DNA of 10,037 nucleotides from Bacteroidales bacterium. Its GTDB lineage: Bacteria; Bacteroidota; Bacteroidia; Bacteroidales; JAADGE01. The position numbers were made by a program, and so were the translations under genes. Below, piece after piece: positions 6,901 to 10,037 of this stretch. The stretch is taken from positions 1 through 10,037 of the forward strand of contig JAOZQB010000105.1 of NCBI GenBank assembly GCA_029932445.1, written 5' to 3'. Every line of letters starts with the position of its first letter. Within the stretch, counting starts at the first letter, position 1. A model generated the notes under the pieces. It saw only the letters and a program-made list of their open reading frames with translations, searched no databases and was not told where the DNA came from.

Positions 6901-8654
6901 ATAAATGTCTTTTTTTCAGGAACAAAACCAACCTTTTTTCGTTTATTTAAAACAACCCGGTCGACACCGAAAATCATTAATCGATTTGTTTTTGTATTAT
7001 AAACAGCATTTATTAAAGGATATAATTCGGCATTTTGAGATCTTTGAGCTCCCTTTGATACAATATTAATAACATCGTAATCTTTCTTATCAAAAAAGAA
7101 TTTAATGTAATCGTATAATTTTTGTTTTACCGTAACATATTTTGTATTCGGATTATAATCCAAAAACCCCTCATACCAAAGTCCCATCAAACGATGAACA
7201 ACACCGGCTTCACTTTTCTTTACAAACTTTGCATATTCCTGTACATAAAAACTTCGAGAATCAATTTTTCGTGTAAATTTTTTAATATCAAAAAGAGGAT
7301 TACTAAATTCATACATTCGGTGTTTTGTAAAATCTTCTTTAGTAAAATAATCAACGGATTTTATGTTAGCAACATTTCCTAATTTAGAATAAAACCGAAT
7401 TAAAGTATCTTTAATATTCCAAGTAATATTATCAGTTGTAATATATACTTTTTGGTATGAATCATAATACGGAAGATTCCCTGTTCCCTTACGATTTCTG
7501 GTAAATGAAAATTCATTATTTTTTATTCGAATTCTTACATTCGGGTGGGTAATTGAATCTGATTTACCGAGAAACAATGTTATACCTGCCTGATTTGAAG
7601 CCAATAAACTGTCTAATGAAGAAAACTCATTTGATTTTGCTTTAAAATATTCTCTTCCGTTTTTAATATACTCAGCTTGGGCTTGAATACTGTCTGAACC
7701 GACATATTTTAAAATCGGACCTTTCATTTCTATACCGCTTTTAAAAGTGATATAATCCTGCTTACTTTTAACTTCAAAATTATAATCATACGACCTGAAA
7801 TAAGGATAAAAACCTTGCTTTTTCGCACGTTTTGAAGCTTTATCATGAAAACTTCCGAATATCGGATAATTCAGTATCTCATTATTAACAAAACTAACAG
7901 AATCAGCTTTATACTCATTCTTTTTTAAATCAATTCGATACGTATTCAAATTTGCTTTTATTTTATCAGGAGAATAATCGAAATATGCCCAATCTGCATA
8001 TCCGTTTTTACCGTTCCACCGGGATTGTAATATGATAAATGAACCGTTTGTCTTATATATTTTTAAAGTGTCACCATCTGTACTGATTGATTCAAGATTT
8101 GTATTATTCAATTGAACAGAAAACACCGATTTTCGAGAATCAAAATTGAATTTATAAGTTCCGTTACGATATTTCCAAACAGAAGCTTTAATATTCATTA
8201 AATAATTTTCCGTAATAAAATTATAAATCCCGTCCGTATATAGTTTTATTTGGGAAGATGTAACACTCGGAGTATGCATTAATTTATTATAATATTGTAA
8301 CCATATTTGAAAATCTCCCGAACGTTCATTTCTTAGTTTTACGACTGTCTGAATAAAGTACCAAAAAGTCAAATTTTTATCAAAATGTTTATCTGACTGA
8401 TAATTAACAGCATCTGTAATAATATTTCGTTCACTTTTTTCAAATTTGGCAATCCACATTTCTTCTAATTCCGAAATAACAGAATCTTTTTTTTGCAGAA
8501 CGGTATCTTTTAATATATTTTCAGAAGTAATATTATAATATTTTCTTAATTCGGAAGGAATACTGTCAACAGTAAAAACATTAACTGATTGGGAAAACCC
8601 TAAATAAGAAAATGAGAAGATGAAAAACAATAAAAAGAAGATTCTTGGTTTCAT
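3999..8654 (-). CDS. Very large exported protein, beta-rich, function unknown
   Basis: This 1551-aa protein starts with a signal peptide (MKPRIFFLL, hydrophobic core, LGFS-Q, cleavage likely S21/Q22). I recognise no catalytic motif and cannot name the family with confidence, although large exported proteins of this kind occur in Bacteroidota. No internal transmembrane helix or lipobox is seen, and most of the sequence has a beta-strand character rich in Tyr, Phe, Asp and Lys. Two regions look like copies of one module: about 529-600 and about 1023-1091, sharing an A-x-Y stretch and V-x-R-(V/I)-(V/I) centred on R566 and R1058. A separate repeat occurs at about 801-822 and 896-918 (TIT-x-x-DF, then SL and acidic residues), recalling LptA/OstA-type beta folds. 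The acidic tail (DDFEDNSDDTGEEDN) ends the protein. Both neighbours, recF and the small membrane-protein gene, are on the other strand, so it is probably transcribed alone. Location is likely periplasmic or outer-membrane associated. A structural or envelope-assembly role is inference. Confidence 0.9.
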   Translation of the reverse strand: MKPRIFFLLFFIFSFSYLGFSQSVNVFTVDSIPSELRKYYNITSENILKDTVLQKKDSVISELEEMWIAKFEKSERNIITDAVNYQSDKHFDKNLTFWYFIQTVVKLRNERSGDFQIWLQYYNKLMHTPSVTSSQIKLYTDGIYNFITENYLMNIKASVWKYRNGTYKFNFDSRKSVFSVQLNNTNLESISTDGDTLKIYKTNGSFIILQSRWNGKNGYADWAYFDYSPDKIKANLNTYRIDLKKNEYKADSVSFVNNEILNYPIFGSFHDKASKRAKKQGFYPYFRSYDYNFEVKSKQDYITFKSGIEMKGPILKYVGSDSIQAQAEYIKNGREYFKAKSNEFSSLDSLLASNQAGITLFLGKSDSITHPNVRIRIKNNEFSFTRNRKGTGNLPYYDSYQKVYITTDNITWNIKDTLIRFYSKLGNVANIKSVDYFTKEDFTKHRMYEFSNPLFDIKKFTRKIDSRSFYVQEYAKFVKKSEAGVVHRLMGLWYEGFLDYNPNTKYVTVKQKLYDYIKFFFDKKDYDVINIVSKGAQRSQNAELYPLINAVYNTKTNRLMIFGVDRVVLNKRKKVGFVPEKKTFMLGANRDMYFAGRLRVGMADYYGKDFYFNYEKYDININKGDSLVYRVWDKDFSETSQKDRPKFLTSTIENVSGLIRIDVQLNKSGAKNIAKFPVFICKDTSYVYYDKNTKNGSAYPRETFYFKNYPFKHDSLMYLTKYNLKIPGKLYAGGIVPDFEDTLEVQNDYSLGLIYQTPDEGMDLFGGKVSLSAKNSTMHSFIKLSNEGLVANGEAKWNNTTITTKDFNLYPDSLTAMADKIEISKYINEETYAEFPEVKGEMVSTRWDAVNDVVRYRTTKGNPVKMYEGKSTFEGEFNYRPQSLTGKGKFTLDEGTITADDFAFNKESLFSDKADITIKEKDSEEKDVIIKNMKSFVDIKSGKAVFAEDEGEKSSVTFVNDEYVSYPRHLVWHTGNGKINIGYNMNKFTNPKFSKEKLLLDSAYLIDVCRFSKSIFSPTYGDMKFISTNPDRDSLMFFGSRANYYTGNKKIVVKDVQRIIVADVVVTPSSDVVIDKNGEMEKLLKTMVRARGIHNISEVDIKISSSKKYVASSGIYEYEDLNKNIENINFDNITYDQQKGASVAHGFVEQYEKFTLNPWFDYYGDVYFNASKDRLRFEGFAKIIHSCKISKPKWFYFKSDIDPDSIYLPLEPFLHSDLEASKARIFADIMSAKDSIYTFPVFLSSDPYGTSESILSVRDSSFYVTYSQKNNRYEITTLEKFNDRTLPGNYMDLNRNYCIVNGEGLIKYSKSVKINDLGGAGSIRYDTNSGDVTMQTLTYLDFYISQKAINIIKDRLITNISLNSMKVRENSYKKPIYEYLGVETTDKLLEEMSVNSGQAKKFPEKLNKTIVFSGLDFKWDPISKSYKSEGKIGILNIGNRMINKYVNGHIQIKKRRTGDRIYIYFETGENEWFFFTFSGSIMRTISSVHEYNQTIADLKTKEKRFKTDRGIYNYMLTNEETKNLFIYEFTGEHPAIDDFEDNSDDTGEEDN

Positions 8655-8704
8655 TATTGAAAATTTTATAATTTAAACAAATAAAATTGTTAATTTTTCA
8701 TTTG

Positions 8705-8721
8705 TTTTGTTTCAAACAAAA
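8705..8721. repeat. Perfect inverted repeat in the intergenic region
   Basis: TTTTGTTT (8705-8712) and AAACAAAA (8714-8721) are exact inverted copies around a single C. The right arm overlaps the candidate -7 box of the large - strand gene, which is where an operator would sit. The arms are of low complexity, so chance in this AT-rich region is possible. Confidence 0.5.
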
Positions 8722-8724
8722 TTA
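8717..8724 (-). promoter_or_regulatory. -7 box of the large exported protein gene
   Basis: Reads TAATTTTG on the - strand, a perfect match to TAnnTTTG. It would give a leader of about 55 nt before the ATG at 8654. No convincing -33 TTG is seen about 19 nt upstream, so the call rests on the -7 box and its position alone. Confidence 0.5.
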
Positions 8725-8797
8725 ATGAAAAATATAAATTGTAAATATAAAAATAATAAATTAACGATGAATTATTCAATTTTTAATAAAAAAATAT

Positions 8798-8805
8798 GAA
8801 ATTTG
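8798..8805 (+). promoter_or_regulatory. Possible promoter of the small membrane protein gene
   Basis: GAAATTTG followed by CACAC resembles the Bacteroidota -7 region (TAnnTTTG, then the start a few bases on), with the first T replaced by G. It lies only 6 nt before the ATG at 8812, so transcription from it would give a leaderless or nearly leaderless mRNA. No -33 element is visible. Confidence 0.3.
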
Positions 8806-8811
8806 CACACT

Positions 8812-9072
8812 ATGAGTAAGTCAAAAAAAATATTTAAAACACTTTTTATGATTTTTTTTATTGCTCTGCTTACTTATGCAATAATGGCTGTTATTACGCA
8901 TTTTTCATTGAATTATCAACTTCCGAATTATAAATTTACACAAAGTTTGATTTCAATTTTTGATTTTTCAACCGATATTTTCAAGTTTTTTATCGGGTTT
9001 ATTTTAATTAATATTATTTGGATAACACTTGCAATTTTGATTTTTAATATTAAAAAACTCATACATCGCTAA
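8812..9072 (+). CDS. Small two-helix membrane protein, unknown family
   Basis: The product is 86 aa. I chose the ATG at 8812 over an in-frame TTG at 8803, which would add only three residues and lies inside a promoter-like motif. The Lys-rich N-terminus (SKSKKIFK) is followed by a hydrophobic helix at about 9-28, a loop (about 29-56, with ITHFSLNYQLPNYK) and a second helix at about 57-79, then KKLIHR. By the positive-inside rule both ends are cytoplasmic and the loop faces the periplasm. I do not recognise the family. The next gene starts one nucleotide after this stop codon, which suggests one transcript and coupled translation with an exported phosphodiesterase-family protein, so the two may work together at the membrane. 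It could instead be a genus-level orphan. Confidence 0.7.
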   Translation: MSKSKKIFKTLFMIFFIALLTYAIMAVITHFSLNYQLPNYKFTQSLISIFDFSTDIFKFFIGFILINIIWITLAILIFNIKKLIHR

Positions 9073-9073
9073 A

Positions 9074-10037
9074 ATGAAACATCATAAACTCATTATTTTT
9101 TTGTCAATTATATTTTTTGTAAATTTTTTATCTGCACAAGAACTTAAACCCTACGAATTCCCTCGCGGAAATATGCGATTAATGTTTTATAATACCGAAA
9201 ACTTATTTGATACTTTTGATGATACTTTAAAAATTGATGAATCATTTTTGCCGACCGGGGATCATTATTGGACACCAAGTAAATATTACAAAAAAATTAA
9301 TAATATTTCAAAAGTAATCACTGCAATAGGACAATGGCAAGAACCTGAAATTATAGGATTATGCGAAATTGAAAACCGAAAAGTTCTTGAAGATTTAACA
9401 AAAAAAACAGCCCTAAAAAAAATCAAATATCGTATCATTCATAAAGAATCACCTGACAGACGCGGAATTGACGTCGGACTTTTATATCGTCCCGATAAAT
9501 TTTTCCCGATTTTTTACGAAGCAATAAGAGTAAAATTTCCTTTTGATGCCAATAAACCGACAAGAGATATTCTTTATGTGAAAGGCACAAATATTTACAA
9601 AGATACTTTGCATTTTTTTATTAATCACTGGCCTTCACGCTGGGGCGGACAAACTGAAACTGACAGAAAAAGGAAATTTGCAGCTTCCGTTCTGCGAGCA
9701 CAAGTTGATTCCCTGTTTGCAACAGAAAAAAATCCGAATATTATCATTATGGGTGATTTAAATGATTATCCGACCAATAACAGTCTTCTTAAAGTTCTTA
9801 AAACGAAAACAACTTTTGATAATATTGAACCGGAAGAGCTTTATAATTTAGCTTGGTATCTTCAGGAAGTTAAGGGAAAAGGTTCCCACAAACACGAAGG
9901 TGAATGGGGTGTTTTAGACCAAATAATTGTTTCCGGAAATTTATTGAACCCTAAAAATAAGATACATACCTCACCGGACAATACACATGTTTTTGAAGCA
10001 CCGTTTTTGCTGGAACCGGATAATAATTATACCGGAC
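9074..10037 (+). CDS. Exported endonuclease/exonuclease/phosphatase-family protein (3' end outside window)
   Basis: The reading frame stays open to the window edge, giving 321 residues. The ATG at 9074 begins a signal peptide (MKHHKLIIFL, hydrophobic, FLSA-Q; likely cleavage A21/Q22). The core is the metal-dependent phosphodiesterase fold of the DNase I/Exo III/inositol-phosphatase superfamily. Visible motifs are NTENLFD (residues 40-46), CEIEN (97-101, E98 being the expected metal ligand), RRGIDVGLLY (129-138), NHWPSR (184-189, with the catalytic-type His185), GDLND (227-231) and WGVLDQII (278-285). The final Ser-Asp-His motif expected in this family has not been reached, so roughly 25-40 residues should lie beyond the edge. 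The substrate cannot be told from sequence. An exported nuclease or phosphodiesterase that scavenges nucleic acid or phosphate is the usual guess. It is downstream of, and almost touching, the small membrane protein gene. Confidence 0.9.
   Translation, partial: MKHHKLIIFLSIIFFVNFLSAQELKPYEFPRGNMRLMFYNTENLFDTFDDTLKIDESFLPTGDHYWTPSKYYKKINNISKVITAIGQWQEPEIIGLCEIENRKVLEDLTKKTALKKIKYRIIHKESPDRRGIDVGLLYRPDKFFPIFYEAIRVKFPFDANKPTRDILYVKGTNIYKDTLHFFINHWPSRWGGQTETDRKRKFAASVLRAQVDSLFATEKNPNIIIMGDLNDYPTNNSLLKVLKTKTTFDNIEPEELYNLAWYLQEVKGKGSHKHEGEWGVLDQIIVSGNLLNPKNKIHTSPDNTHVFEAPFLLEPDNNYTG

Noticed and set aside
5373..7382. Four short + strand frames (5373-5555, 5785-6012, 6314-6499, 7122-7382) inside the giant - strand gene
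   Set aside because: All lie antisense to a long, uninterrupted coding frame with a signal peptide. Their products are Ser-, Phe- or Ile-rich with no domain pattern and no promoter nearby.

Overview
The window looks like an ordinary stretch of chromosome from a low-GC member of the Bacteroidota. Several things point there. The DNA is strongly AT-rich. Start codons are preceded by A/T-rich leaders with no Shine-Dalgarno motif. Two intergenic regions carry perfect TAnnTTTG boxes, the -7 element of Bacteroidota promoters. Exported proteins have signal peptides followed by Gln. A YfgM-like TPR membrane protein sits divergently from recF. I cannot name a genus from the sequence.

Layout. At 51-2002 (+) there is a two-gene cluster: an exported TPR protein with a probable outer-membrane beta-barrel, then an exported all-TPR protein 17 nt downstream. 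It ends at a strong hairpin (2005-2030) shared with the convergent gene at 2050-2733 (-), a one-pass membrane TPR protein. That gene diverges from recF (2882-3982, +) across a 148-nt promoter region. recF converges, with only 16 nt between, on a very large exported protein of unknown function (3999-8654, -, 1551 aa). A 157-nt AT-rich region then leads to a tightly packed pair on the + strand: a small two-helix membrane protein (8812-9072) and an exported endonuclease/exonuclease/phosphatase-family enzyme (9074 onward) that runs off the right edge before its last conserved motif.

How they fit together. Most of the window serves the cell envelope: four of seven genes encode Sec-exported proteins and two more encode inner-membrane proteins. 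RecF, which acts in recombinational repair and replication restart, is the only clearly cytoplasmic protein. The two TPR/barrel genes probably work together at the outer membrane. The small membrane protein and the phosphodiesterase are probably translated together. No noncoding stretch exceeds 300 nt.

I found no CRISPR array, RNA gene, insertion sequence, phage gene, toxin-antitoxin pair or recognisable defence system. The best candidate for something undescribed is the 1551-residue exported protein, which shows internal duplications and beta-strand-like repeats but no recognisable catalytic motif.
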